Shown here: piece by piece, positions 32,913 through 41,997 of the stretch | How positions within the stretch are numbered: the stretch's first letter is position 1 | Layout of the letters: each line of letters opens with the position of its first letter | Origin: Galactobacter sp052108535 | GTDB taxonomy: Bacteria; Actinomycetota; Actinomycetes; Actinomycetales; Micrococcaceae | DNA length: 48,865 nucleotides | Direction: 5' to 3' | NCBI GenBank assembly: GCA_052108535.1 | Contig: JBQDZM010000022.1 | Location: 1 to 48,865, forward strand | The notes under the pieces: model-generated | What the model was told of the DNA's origin: nothing | Databases searched by the model: none | What the model saw: the letters and a program-made list of their open reading frames with translations, nothing else | Position numbers and translations under genes: made by a program

Positions 32913-35554
32913 TCGTTGCCTCCGTTGTTGCTCGACTCGCTGCTGTCCTCAGAGTCAGCGTTGTGCTCCGGTTCCGTGGCTACTGTACCGGTCTCGGCCT
33001 CGGCAGCCGTTGCGTCGGTCGAGGCCGCATCCGCTCCGGCTTCTTCTTCCACTTCGTCCAGTTCCGCCTCGGTGTTCTTGGCGACGCCCACGATGTGGTC
33101 CTGTTTGCCCGGCTTGGCGAAGATGACACCCATGGTGTCGCGTCCCTTGGCGGGGACCTGGGCTGCCGCGGTGCGAACCACCTTGCCGGAGGCCATCACC
33201 ACCAGCACCTCGTCGCCCTCCTGAACCACCAGAGCGCCAACCAACTCGCCGCGATCCTCCGGAAGCTTCGCGACCTTGATGCCCAGACCACCGCGTCCCT
33301 GCCTGCGGTACTCGGAGACCTCGGTGCGCTTGGCGTAGCCCTCGTCGGTGACCGTGAAGACGTAGGAATCGTCGGTGACGACGTCGGCGCTGAGCAGGCT
33401 GTCGTCGCCGCGGAACTTCATGCCGGTGACACCGGACGTGGCGCGTCCCATGGGTCGCAAGACCTCATCGGTGGCGGTGAAGCGAACCGACTGGCCCAGG
33501 CGGGACACCAGCATGACGTCGTCCGTGTCAGAGACCAACCGTGCGGAGACCAGCTCGTCGCCGTCGCGCAGGTTGATGGCGATGACGCCGGCGGAACGGT
33601 TGGTGTCGTACTCGGACAGGCGGGTCTTCTTCACCAGGCCGTTGCGGGTGGCCAGCACCAGGTAGGGTGCCTGTTCGTAGTCACGCAGCGCCAGCACCTG
33701 CTGAATGTGCTCGTCCGGCTGGAAGGCGAGCAGGTTGGCCACATGCTGTCCCTTGGCGTCGCGCCCGGCTTCCTGGAGCTCGTAGCACTTGACCCGGTAG
33801 ACGCGGCCCAGGTTGGTGAAGAACGCCAACCAGTGGTGGGTGGTGGTGACGAAGAAGTGTTCAACGACGTCGTCCCCTCGCAGTTGCGCGCCACGGACGC
33901 CCTTGCCACCGCGGTTCTGAGCGCGGTAGTTGTCGCTGCGGGTGCGCTTGACGTAACCGCCACGGGTGATGGTGACGACCATGTCCTCCTCAGGGATCAG
34001 GTCCTCCATGGACATGTCCCCGTCGAAGCCGCGCACGATCTCGGTACGACGGTCGTCGCCGAAGCGGTCCACGACCTCGGTGAGTTCCTCGCTGATGAGG
34101 TCTCGCTGCATCTGGGGATCCGCCAGGATCTCCTTGTAGCCGGCGATCTCGGTCATCAGCTGGTCGTAGTAGTCCTGGATCTTCTTGCGTTCCAGCGCTG
34201 CCAGTTTGCGCAGCTGCATGTCGAGGATGGCGTTGGCCTGGTCATCGTCGATCTCCAGCATCGACTTCAAACCCTCGCGGGCTTCCTCCACCGTGGGGGA
34301 GCGACGGATCAGAGCGATGACCTCGTCCAGAGCGTCCAGTGCCTTGAGCAGGCCGAGCTGGATGTGAGCCAGCGCCTCGGCCTTGGCCAGGCGGAACTGA
34401 GTGCGGCGGACGATGACGTCCATCTGGTGGTTGACCCAGTGCCGCACGAACCCATCCAGGGAGAGGGTGCGGGGCACGCCGTCCACGAGGGCCAGCATGT
34501 TCGCGGAGAAGTTCTGCTGCAGGTCGGTGTGCTTGTAGAGGTTGTTCAGCACCACCTTGGCCACGGCGTCGCGCTTCAACACGATCACGAGCCGCTGGCC
34601 GGTACGGCCGGAGGTTTCGTCGCGCATGTCGGCGATGCCCTGGATCTTGCCGTCCTTCACCAGGTCGGCGATCTTGATGGCCAGGTTGTCCGGGTTGGCC
34701 TGGTACGGCAGCTCGGTGACCACCAGGCAGGTCCGGCCCTGCAGTTCCTCGACGTTGACCACGGCACGCATGGGAATGGACCCGCGGCCGGTGCGGTAGG
34801 CGTCCTCGATGCCCTTGCGACCCAGGATCTGCGCGCCGGTGGGGAAGTCGGGGCCTGGAATGCGCTGGATCAGCGCCTCCAGCAGTTCCTCGCGCGTGGC
34901 GTCCGGGTGTTCCAGAGCCCACTGCACGCCGTTGGCAACCTCCCGCAGGTTGTGCGGAGGAATGTTCGTGGCCATACCCACGGCGATACCGGCGGAACCG
35001 TTGACGAGCAGGTTCGGGAAGCGGGCGGGAAGAACCGTCGGTTCCTGGTTCTTGCCGTCGTAGTTGGGCATGAAGTCCACGGTGTCCTCGTGGATGTCAC
35101 GCACCATCTCCATGGCCAGCGGCGCCATCTTGGTCTCGGTGTAACGCGGGGCTGCGGCGCCGTCGTTGCCGGGGGAACCGAAGTTGCCCTGGCCGGTGGC
35201 CAGCGGGTAGCGCATGACCCAGTCCTGCACCAGACGCACCAAGGTGTCGTAGATGGCGGAGTCGCCGTGCGGGTGGTAATTACCCATGACGTCGCCGACC
35301 ACGCGAGCGCACTTGTTGAAACCGCGGTCGGGGCGGTAGCCGCCGTCATACATCGCGTAGAGCACGCGGCGGTGCACGGGCTTGAGTCCGTCACGGACGT
35401 CAGGCAGCGCGCGGCCCACAATCACGGCCATGGCGTAGTCGAGATACGAACGCTGCATTTCGGCTTGCAGGTCGACCTGGCTGACCTTGTCGTGCAGGCC
35501 GATCTCGGTGGACAGCGGCTGCTCCCCGTCCTGGGGCTGCTGCTCGTCAGTCAT
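32909..35554 (-). CDS. gyrA: DNA gyrase subunit A
   Basis: 881 residues. The active-site tyrosine is Tyr138 in AAAPRYTETK. The quinolone-resistance region GNYHPHGDSAIYD has Ser99 and Asp103 (E. coli Ser83/Asp87 equivalents), the susceptible-type residues. The C-terminal beta-pinwheel contains a GyrA-box-like QNRGGKG. The tail is acidic and Ser/Glu/Asp-rich. With GyrB it introduces negative supercoils. It is preceded by a 151-bp gap after gyrB holding two dispersed 9-mers and a hairpin. Confidence 0.98.
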   Translation of the reverse strand: MTDEQQPQDGEQPLSTEIGLHDKVSQVDLQAEMQRSYLDYAMAVIVGRALPDVRDGLKPVHRRVLYAMYDGGYRPDRGFNKCARVVGDVMGNYHPHGDSAIYDTLVRLVQDWVMRYPLATGQGNFGSPGNDGAAAPRYTETKMAPLAMEMVRDIHEDTVDFMPNYDGKNQEPTVLPARFPNLLVNGSAGIAVGMATNIPPHNLREVANGVQWALEHPDATREELLEALIQRIPGPDFPTGAQILGRKGIEDAYRTGRGSIPMRAVVNVEELQGRTCLVVTELPYQANPDNLAIKIADLVKDGKIQGIADMRDETSGRTGQRLVIVLKRDAVAKVVLNNLYKHTDLQQNFSANMLALVDGVPRTLSLDGFVRHWVNHQMDVIVRRTQFRLAKAEALAHIQLGLLKALDALDEVIALIRRSPTVEEAREGLKSMLEIDDDQANAILDMQLRKLAALERKKIQDYYDQLMTEIAGYKEILADPQMQRDLISEELTEVVDRFGDDRRTEIVRGFDGDMSMEDLIPEEDMVVTITRGGYVKRTRSDNYRAQNRGGKGVRGAQLRGDDVVEHFFVTTTHHWLAFFTNLGRVYRVKCYELQEAGRDAKGQHVANLLAFQPDEHIQQVLALRDYEQAPYLVLATRNGLVKKTRLSEYDTNRSAGVIAINLRDGDELVSARLVSDTDDVMLVSRLGQSVRFTATDEVLRPMGRATSGVTGMKFRGDDSLLSADVVTDDSYVFTVTDEGYAKRTEVSEYRRQGRGGLGIKVAKLPEDRGELVGALVVQEGDEVLVVMASGKVVRTAAAQVPAKGRDTMGVIFAKPGKQDHIVGVAKNTEAELDEVEEEAGADAASTDATAAEAETGTVATEPEHNADSEDSSESSNNGGNE

Positions 35555-35629
35555 GCTGGTTGGTCCTCGAATCCTTGTGTGGAACGAAAGTGGTGTTGGT
35601 CTTTGCTGGGGGCTGCGCTTGCGCGGCTA

Positions 35630-35704
35630 TGCCCGACGGCGGGTGCCCGACGTAGGCGGCTCAGCCCCCTTCGCGGGTGCCGTGGGCCGCCTACGGCGGC
35701 GCCC
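35630..35704. repeat. Two dispersed 9-mers and hairpin between gyrB and gyrA
   Basis: TGCCCGACG at 35630-35638 and 35644-35652, then arms CGTAGGCGGC (35651-35660) and GCCGCCTACG (35686-35695) with outer pairing of GGGTGCC and GGCGCCC. The hairpin abuts the gyrB stop on the minus strand. It could attenuate or process the gyrB-gyrA message. Confidence 0.55.
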
Positions 35705-35705
35705 G

Positions 35706-37853
35706 TCAGATGTCCAGGAAGCGGACGTCCTTGGCGTTCTTCTGGATGAAGTCACGACGTGCCTCGACGTCCTCGCCCATCAGTACGCTGAAGACCTGGT
35801 CCGCTGCCGCGGCGTCCTCCATGGTGACCTGCAGCAGAGTGCGGTGAGCAGGGTCCATGGTGGTGTCCCAGAGCTCGTGGTAATCCATCTCGCCCAGGCC
35901 CTTGTAACGCTGGATGCCGTTGTCCTTGGGGATGCGCTGGTTGTTGGCGTATCCACGCTGCAGTGCGGCGTCGCGTTCCTCGCCGGAGAAGACGTAATCG
36001 TGCGGGGCATTGGACCACTTGATCCGGTACAGCGGAGGCTGCGCCAGGTACACGTGGCCGTGCTCGATCAGCGGACGCATGAAGCGGAAGAGCAGCGTCA
36101 GCAGCAACGTGGTGATGTGCTGGCCGTCCACATCGGCATCTGCCATGAGCACGATCTTGTGATAGCGCAGCTTGGAGATGTCGAATTCCTCGCCGATGCC
36201 CGTGCCGAAGCCGGTGATCATGGCCTGGATCTCCTGGTTGGAGAGTGAGCGGTCCAGGCGGGCGCGTTCCACGTTCAGGATCTTGCCGCGCAGGGGCAGG
36301 ATGGCCTGGGTGTGCGGGTCGCGGCCACGCTTGGCCGAACCACCTGCGGAGTCACCCTCCACCAGGTAGACCTCGCATTCACGCGGGTCCTTGGAGGAGC
36401 AATCCGAGAGCTTGCCCGGCATGCCGAAGGTCTCCAACGGGGACTTGCGGCGGGCGTGATCGCGGGCCTTGCGAGCCGCGATGCGAGCCTGAGCGGAGAG
36501 CTGGGCCTTCCGGATGATGTCCTTGGCGGAGTGCGGGTTGCGTTCCAGCCAGTCGCCCAGTCCGTCGGTGATGACGCCCTGAACAAAGCCCTTGGCCACG
36601 GAGTTGCCGAGCTTGGTCTTGGTCTGGCCCTCGAACTGGGGCTCACCGAGTTTGACGGAGATGACGGCGGTCAGGCCCTCACGGATGTCGTCACCCGTGA
36701 GGTTGTCATCCTTGTCTTTGAGCAGGCCCTGGTCCTTGGCGTAACGGTTGATGAGGCTGGTCAGCGCAGCGCGGAAACCTTCCTCGTGCGTACCGCCCTC
36801 ATGGGTGTTGATGGTGTTGGCGTAGGTGTGCACCGACTCGGAGTAGGAGTTGGTCCACTGCATGGCGATCTCCACGGAGATCTGCTTATCGGTGTCCTCC
36901 GCCTCGAACGCGATGACGTCCGGGTGAACCATCTCGACCTTCTTGGCCGAGTTGAGGTGCTTGACGTAATCCAGCAGCCCCTCTTCGTAGCAGTAGTTCA
37001 CGCTGCGGTGACGGGGAATGTTCTCCTCGCCGTTGCCGTCCTCGGAGACCACCTCGTCTGCGACTTCCTCGAGCTCGCGCTCGTCCGTGAGGACGATGCG
37101 CAGGCCCTTGTTCAGGAAGGCCATCTGCTGGAAGCGGGCGCGCAACGTCTCGAAGTCGTAGTCCACCGTGTCAAAGATGGTGGCGTCCGCGTAGAAGGTC
37201 TGGGTGGTGCCGGTCAGCTCGGTGGGCTCACCGCGGGTGAGTTCCTTGACGACCTGGCCGCCGTTGCCGAACTCCATGTTCCACTCGTAGCCATCCTTGC
37301 GCACCTGCGTCACGACGCGGGAGGACAGGGCGTTGACCACGGAGATACCCACACCGTGCAGGCCACCGGAGACCGCGTAGCCGCCGCCACCGAACTTGCC
37401 GCCGGCGTGCAGGATGGTCATGACGACCTCCACCGTGGGCTTGCCTTCCACCGGGTGCATTTCCACGGGGATACCACGGCCGTTGTCCTCGACCCGGACT
37501 CCGCCATCGTCCTGCAGTGTGACCCGGATGGTGTCGCAATAGCCGGCCAGGGCCTCATCCACGGAGTTGTCCACGACCTCGTAGACCAGGTGGTGCAGAC
37601 CGCGCGGGCCGGTGGAACCGATGTACATACCGGGGCGCTTGCGCACTGCCTCGAGGCCCTTGAGCACGGTGATGGATTCCGCGCCGTACTCCTGCGTGAC
37701 CTTGCCGTTGCCCACACCCCCCGTACCGGCATGGGCGTGGACCTGATGGTCTGCCCCGGTCTGGGAATCTGCCTGCGGAGCATCCTGAGGCGTAGCTGAT
37801 GCTGCACCGTCGATGATGTCGTCCTGGCTGGTGTCGTCGTTGTGATCGGTCAC
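35706..37853 (-). CDS. gyrB: DNA gyrase subunit B
   Basis: 715 residues from GTG at 37853, preceded by GGAG. The N-terminal ~60 residues are a Gln/Ala/His/Asp-rich extension not typical of GyrB. The GHKL ATPase has KRPGMYIGST, VDNSVDEAL, GRGIPVEMH and GLHGVGISVVNALS. The Toprim domain has LVEGDSAGGSAKRGRD, PLRGKILNVE and DADVDGQHI. It supplies ATP hydrolysis for gyrase. The start is 292 bp upstream of the DUF721 stop. Confidence 0.98.
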   Translation of the reverse strand: MTDHNDDTSQDDIIDGAASATPQDAPQADSQTGADHQVHAHAGTGGVGNGKVTQEYGAESITVLKGLEAVRKRPGMYIGSTGPRGLHHLVYEVVDNSVDEALAGYCDTIRVTLQDDGGVRVEDNGRGIPVEMHPVEGKPTVEVVMTILHAGGKFGGGGYAVSGGLHGVGISVVNALSSRVVTQVRKDGYEWNMEFGNGGQVVKELTRGEPTELTGTTQTFYADATIFDTVDYDFETLRARFQQMAFLNKGLRIVLTDERELEEVADEVVSEDGNGEENIPRHRSVNYCYEEGLLDYVKHLNSAKKVEMVHPDVIAFEAEDTDKQISVEIAMQWTNSYSESVHTYANTINTHEGGTHEEGFRAALTSLINRYAKDQGLLKDKDDNLTGDDIREGLTAVISVKLGEPQFEGQTKTKLGNSVAKGFVQGVITDGLGDWLERNPHSAKDIIRKAQLSAQARIAARKARDHARRKSPLETFGMPGKLSDCSSKDPRECEVYLVEGDSAGGSAKRGRDPHTQAILPLRGKILNVERARLDRSLSNQEIQAMITGFGTGIGEEFDISKLRYHKIVLMADADVDGQHITTLLLTLLFRFMRPLIEHGHVYLAQPPLYRIKWSNAPHDYVFSGEERDAALQRGYANNQRIPKDNGIQRYKGLGEMDYHELWDTTMDPAHRTLLQVTMEDAAAADQVFSVLMGEDVEARRDFIQKNAKDVRFLDI

Positions 37854-38145
37854 GGGGACTCCGGACTCCTTGCACACTTCGTTGAAAGGTCGGCGGCCCA
37901 AAAAGGTCGCCGAGTCGAACCAACCGTTATTCTACCGCTTTTGCTGCTCAGCTGCGGCGATCTAGCGCACAGTGATTGTGCTCAGCGGCCCGTGAAGGCA
38001 CCTCACGGCGATTCGACACCCGCTCATGTGCCTTGACACCGAAGCGTGTCCCATCCTGTCCACGCGGCGTCTGCGCCCATTTTTCGTTCCCGACGCACCC
38101 CGGGCACTCAGGGCGCATCTCGGAGGGCACAGGCCGGGGAACCAC

Positions 38146-38769
38146 TTATCCGTAGGTGTCCCGAGGACCCCGACTTCCGGGGGCGCTGCGCGGACCGTGC
38201 CGCCAACTCGGGGCGTTGGGCCCGAGCACTCTGATGGTGGTCACCACCCCGTGACCCACAGCGGCGTCGAAGCGTTTGAGCAACTCGTGCTGCATCAACC
38301 GCAGCTGAGTGGCCCATGACGTGGAATCACAACGGACGGTTACCGTCGCGTTCTCGAAGGACTCCGGTTTCGAGTGCGTCGCCACCGACGGACCCACGAT
38401 CTCATCCCATCTGGTCAGCACAGACCCCACGGCCACCGGGTCGCTCCACCCACGCGAACGGATTAGAGACGTCAGGGCCCGCCCCAGACCCACGGGGTCC
38501 CGGGGATCGTCTCCGGGACCGCTCAGATTCCCACCGTCTGCGGTGCTGGCCTTGCGCCGCGCCTTGTCCCGCTTCTTGGCACGGGCCACCTGGGCCGCCC
38601 CTCGGCGCACCTCCCCGTGTTGCTCGGCCACCAACCGGGCCCTGGCCAGGGTGACGCTCGGGGCGTCCGTATCAGCCAGACTGACGTCACCCGGAAGATC
38701 TGCGGGACGTTCGTTCGATTCCTCGGGAGCCAACGGATACTCAGGTGTCGGGTGGAGCGGGTCAGACAT
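38146..38769 (-). CDS. DUF721 protein, DciA-like
   Basis: 207 residues from ATG at 38769, overlapping the recF stop by 8 bp. The N-terminal ~100 residues are charged and variable. The C-terminal DUF721 domain has WDEIVGPSVATHSKPESF, VRCDSTSWATQLRLMQHELLKR and the start of a KH-like fold. DUF721 members related to DciA load or assist the replicative helicase. Position between recF and gyrB is conserved. Confidence 0.9.
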   Translation of the reverse strand: MSDPLHPTPEYPLAPEESNERPADLPGDVSLADTDAPSVTLARARLVAEQHGEVRRGAAQVARAKKRDKARRKASTADGGNLSGPGDDPRDPVGLGRALTSLIRSRGWSDPVAVGSVLTRWDEIVGPSVATHSKPESFENATVTVRCDSTSWATQLRLMQHELLKRFDAAVGHGVVTTIRVLGPNAPSWRHGPRSAPGSRGPRDTYG

Positions 38770-40099
38770 CGTCGCCCTCACCACCCACACGTCCGGTTTC
38801 CGAGGCACCGGCCCCCGCCGCGCCTCCGGCGTCCGCGAGGTCAGCCTCGGGCTCGACCTCGCCGACAGCACCAGCATCGAGGTCAGCGTCCTCGAGTGCA
38901 GTGGGCTCTTGACCGATCCATCCAGGCCCCACAGGCACCAGGGTGGCGTCCAATTCCGGAGGAACATCCTCTCTCACGGCAGCCGTGACAATCACTTGCT
39001 GGGCGTCATGCACGGTGGAGACCAGCGCGGCCCTGCGCCTGGCATCGAGCTCGGCAAAAACATCATCGAGCATCAACACAGGGCGCGACGCCGGACGCGG
39101 ATCGTCCTCCGTCAGGACAGCGTAGGAGGCCAGCCGGAGTGCCAACGCCATGGACCAGCTCTCCCCGTGCGACGCGAAACCCTTGGCCGGCGCGGCCCCC
39201 AGCCCCAACACCACCTCGTCACGATGTGGACCCACCAGGGTCAGCCCACGGTCCAATTCCCGCCGCCGCGCTTGAGTCAGCGCCTGCAGCATGAGGCCCT
39301 TCAGGGCCTCATCGGTGGCACCGACCAACTCGACGGCCGCGTGCGGACCGGGCCCCACGACGTCGGCCATAGGAGGAAGCACACCGTCAACGCCCGTGGC
39401 GGTGGACAGGTACCGAGCCGTGGCCGGCTTGGAACCGTCGGTCAGCGAGGCATACGAAGCCTCCAGATGCGGCCCCAGCAGCCCCAGCACGTGCACACGA
39501 TTGCGCAGCATTCGAGCCCCATGAACGGCCAGATGCTCGTCCCAGACGTCGAGCGTCGCGGCGTGCCCGTCCGTGAAACGACCGCCACCGGCGCGGACCG
39601 ACTTCAACAAAGCATTGCGCTGCTTCAGCACGCGCTCATACTCAGAGCGCACGGCCGCCTGGTCAGGACGGAGCTGAACCACCAGATCGTCGATGAATCG
39701 GCGCCTGGCACCAGGATCTCCGTTGACCAGTTCCAGATCTTCGGGGCTAAACAACACAGATCGCAGAATGCCGAGCGCCTCACGAGCGCGCTGCGGATTC
39801 GACCGATTGATCCTGGCACGGTTGGCGCGCCCAGGGATCAGTTCCAGCTCCACGTCGGTCCGCTGCGTCCCGCGGAGCACTCGCGCACCGATCCAGGCAT
39901 GTTCCGCTCCAAACCGGATCAACGGAGCGTCATGGGCAACCCGGTGAGAATCCTGTGTGGACAGGTACGCAAGCGCCTCGACGACATTGGTCTTGCCGAC
40001 CCCGTTCTGCCCCACGAGGACCGTGACTCCCTCGGCGAGGTCCAACTCGGCACGGGAGTAACTACGGAAGTCCTGCAAGGTCACATGGGTGACGATCAC
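38762..40099 (-). CDS. recF: DNA repair protein RecF
   Basis: 445 residues. Walker A GQNGVGKT at 30-37 and the D-loop/Walker B LMLDDVFAELDARRR near 340-355 fit the SMC-like RecF fold, which loads RecA at gaps with RecO/RecR. The last ~60 residues are an acidic, Ala/Gly/Asp-rich extension beyond the normal C-terminus. It is third in the dnaA-dnaN-recF order, 90 bp after dnaN. The downstream DUF721 gene overlaps it. Confidence 0.97.
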   Translation of the reverse strand: MIVTHVTLQDFRSYSRAELDLAEGVTVLVGQNGVGKTNVVEALAYLSTQDSHRVAHDAPLIRFGAEHAWIGARVLRGTQRTDVELELIPGRANRARINRSNPQRAREALGILRSVLFSPEDLELVNGDPGARRRFIDDLVVQLRPDQAAVRSEYERVLKQRNALLKSVRAGGGRFTDGHAATLDVWDEHLAVHGARMLRNRVHVLGLLGPHLEASYASLTDGSKPATARYLSTATGVDGVLPPMADVVGPGPHAAVELVGATDEALKGLMLQALTQARRRELDRGLTLVGPHRDEVVLGLGAAPAKGFASHGESWSMALALRLASYAVLTEDDPRPASRPVLMLDDVFAELDARRRAALVSTVHDAQQVIVTAAVREDVPPELDATLVPVGPGWIGQEPTALEDADLDAGAVGEVEPEADLADAGGAAGAGASETGRVGGEGDDV

Positions 40100-40189
40100 G
40101 TTTGTTTCCTCCAGACGCCTATGCCGGCAACCGGTGCCCGACGGTGTGCTGCCGGCCGGAACTTCAAGCTCAGACCCCGCCGGAAACGA
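40100..40189 (-). repeat. dnaN-recF intergenic hairpin with dispersed 9-mer
   Basis: GCCGGCA (40123-40129) and TGCCGGC (40150-40156) form a stem whose loop holds TGCCCGACG (40135-40143). It may reduce recF expression relative to dnaN. Confidence 0.5.
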
Positions 40190-41314
40190 TCAGGCGCTGG
40201 GCAGGCGCACCGGCATGACCAGGTACCGGAAGGACGTGTCATCCTCGCCGGATTCGTCGTGCTGGGCCGTGAGCATGGCCGGCTTGGGTGCAGACGTGAA
40301 GGAGAAACGCACAAACTCCGCGTCGAAGGCTCCGAGTCCTTCGGAAAGGTAGGCGGGATTGAACGCCACGGTGATCGGCTCACCATCCAACACCGTCTCG
40401 ATCAGTTCCTCCGCCTGAGCGTCCTCTCCCGTGCCGGCGTCGAGCGAGACCTGGCCGTCGGTGAAGGCCAACCGAATGGGAGTGTTGCGTTCCGCGACGA
40501 CAGACACGCGTCGAGCCGCCTCGCTCAGGGATTGGGTGGCGACGGAGGCATGGATCGGGGTGGACTCCGGGAAGAGCGAGCGGATCTTCGGGTAATCGCC
40601 ATCCACCAGCAGGGTCGTGGTGCGGCGCGTCCCGGAGGAGAAGCCCATGAGATCGCCCTTCTCCGAGAGGGAGATGGTCAGGTCACCGGCGCCGCCAAGG
40701 GTCTTGGCGACCTCCAACAACGTCCGTCCCTTGACCAGGGCAGAGGTCGTGATCTCCGGGGAGACCGGCCGCCAGGTGGTCTCACGCATGGCCAGACGGT
40801 AGCGGTCCGTGGCCAAAAGGGTTAGCTGTTCCCCGACGAATTCGAGCTTGATACCGGTCAGGATCGGCAAGGTGTCGTCCTTGGACGCTGCCACGTTCAC
40901 CTGGGCCACTGCCTTGGCGAACTCCGCCCCATCGATCACGCCGATCGGTTCCGGCTGCTGGGGGAGTCGCGGGTACTCGTCCACCGGCATGGTGGACAGA
41001 TGGAAACGTGCGCGTCCGGCCTTGACCTGGACCTTGTTCCCGTCGGTTTCGAACGTCACCGTGGCTTGCGGCAGCGAGCGGCTGATCTCCGCGAGGAGCT
41101 TTCCGGACACCAGAATGCGGTCCGCTTCCTGAACATCCGCCTCGATCTCCAGGTGCGCACTGGTCTCGTAGTCGAAGGCCTCGAAGGTCACTGTGGACTC
41201 ATCAGCAGTGATGAGGATTCCGGAGAGGACGGGAGAGGCAGGACGCTGAGCCAGCGAACGGGCCGTCCAGGTCACCGCTTCGGTCAGGACATCGCGCTCG
41301 ACGCTGAACTTCAC
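40190..41314 (-). CDS. dnaN: DNA polymerase III beta clamp
   Basis: 374 residues from GTG at 41314, with GAAGGA directly upstream; the family start MKFSVERDVL supports this choice over the ATG at 41341. Three clamp domains are recognisable by length and by LSGILITA, ISRSLPQA and the C-terminal FRYLVMPVRLPS. It confers processivity on the replicase. It lies 90 bp upstream of recF. Confidence 0.98.
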   Translation of the reverse strand: MKFSVERDVLTEAVTWTARSLAQRPASPVLSGILITADESTVTFEAFDYETSAHLEIEADVQEADRILVSGKLLAEISRSLPQATVTFETDGNKVQVKAGRARFHLSTMPVDEYPRLPQQPEPIGVIDGAEFAKAVAQVNVAASKDDTLPILTGIKLEFVGEQLTLLATDRYRLAMRETTWRPVSPEITTSALVKGRTLLEVAKTLGGAGDLTISLSEKGDLMGFSSGTRRTTTLLVDGDYPKIRSLFPESTPIHASVATQSLSEAARRVSVVAERNTPIRLAFTDGQVSLDAGTGEDAQAEELIETVLDGEPITVAFNPAYLSEGLGAFDAEFVRFSFTSAPKPAMLTAQHDESGEDDTSFRYLVMPVRLPSA

Positions 41315-41997
41315 TTTCCTTCTCCACCTCTCTTGCACCACGCCATGAGCATGATGTCGGTTCCGTATCAGGCGCCCTTCGCGACGACCGGCTCAAGACA
41401 TGGGGCCAGCAGCAGAAGGGCTGCTTGGCAAGCTTACCCGGCTGCCGTGACCCAAGGGTGGTGAGTTTCTCAACGTTGTGGATAGCGCTCCTGCAGAGCG
41501 GATGGAACCCAGTTTCAAACGATGACGAAAGCCGGGGCTGGAACTCAGTTCCACCCGTCCGCCGCACTCAGCCTGGTTTTGCGGTGAGAACGCTGGTGGG
41601 TAGGAGGTCGGCGGGAGGGGGAACCTCTCAGGGTGTGCCTTGTTTGGTATCTGAGGCGCTGGAGGTGGTGCTTTTGGGTGGTCTGACTTGCAACAGAGGA
41701 GCTGCCGTAGCGCGGACGAGGGGGAAAGGTGAAATGTTGTCTGGATGGTGATGAGACAGGGAGGAGTGTTAGTAACCGTTGTGGAAACTGTGGATAACTG
41801 TCTGCAGCCCCGATTTTCGCGGATTTTCGGTGTGGACCGGGTGTGCAGAAGATCGGTGGCTTCGCACTGGGCCGATGTGGACAGCGGAACCGCGTATCGG
41901 CAGTGTCCACAAGCCGACGCTATAGGTCCACAGGTTGTCCCCTCGATGTGACCAGGTTGTCCACCCCGGGCCACATCACCTGACCTGCGGCCGGTAC
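41315..41997. other. dnaN-dnaA intergenic region, probable oriC
   Basis: 683 bp with no gene. DnaA-box-like sites: CTATCCACA (41477-41485, -), TTATCCACA (41789-41797, -), CTGTCCACA (41877-41885, -), GTGTCCACA (41903-41911, +), AGGTCCACA (41924-41932, +) and TTGTCCACC (41957-41965, +). AT-richer direct repeats GATTTTCG lie at 41811-41828. This is the usual actinobacterial oriC position. Gene directions flip around dnaA-rpmH, supporting it. Confidence 0.75.

Noticed and set aside
32903..35749. Long open frame (about 950 codons) on the plus strand opposite gyrA
   Set aside because: It lies antisense to an unmistakable gyrA gene; long antisense frames are common in GC-rich genes with strong third-position bias, and no domain is recognisable.
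38309..40825. Open frame of about 840 codons opposite recF and dnaN
   Set aside because: Same reason; it spans the intergenic region and two well-supported genes on the other strand.
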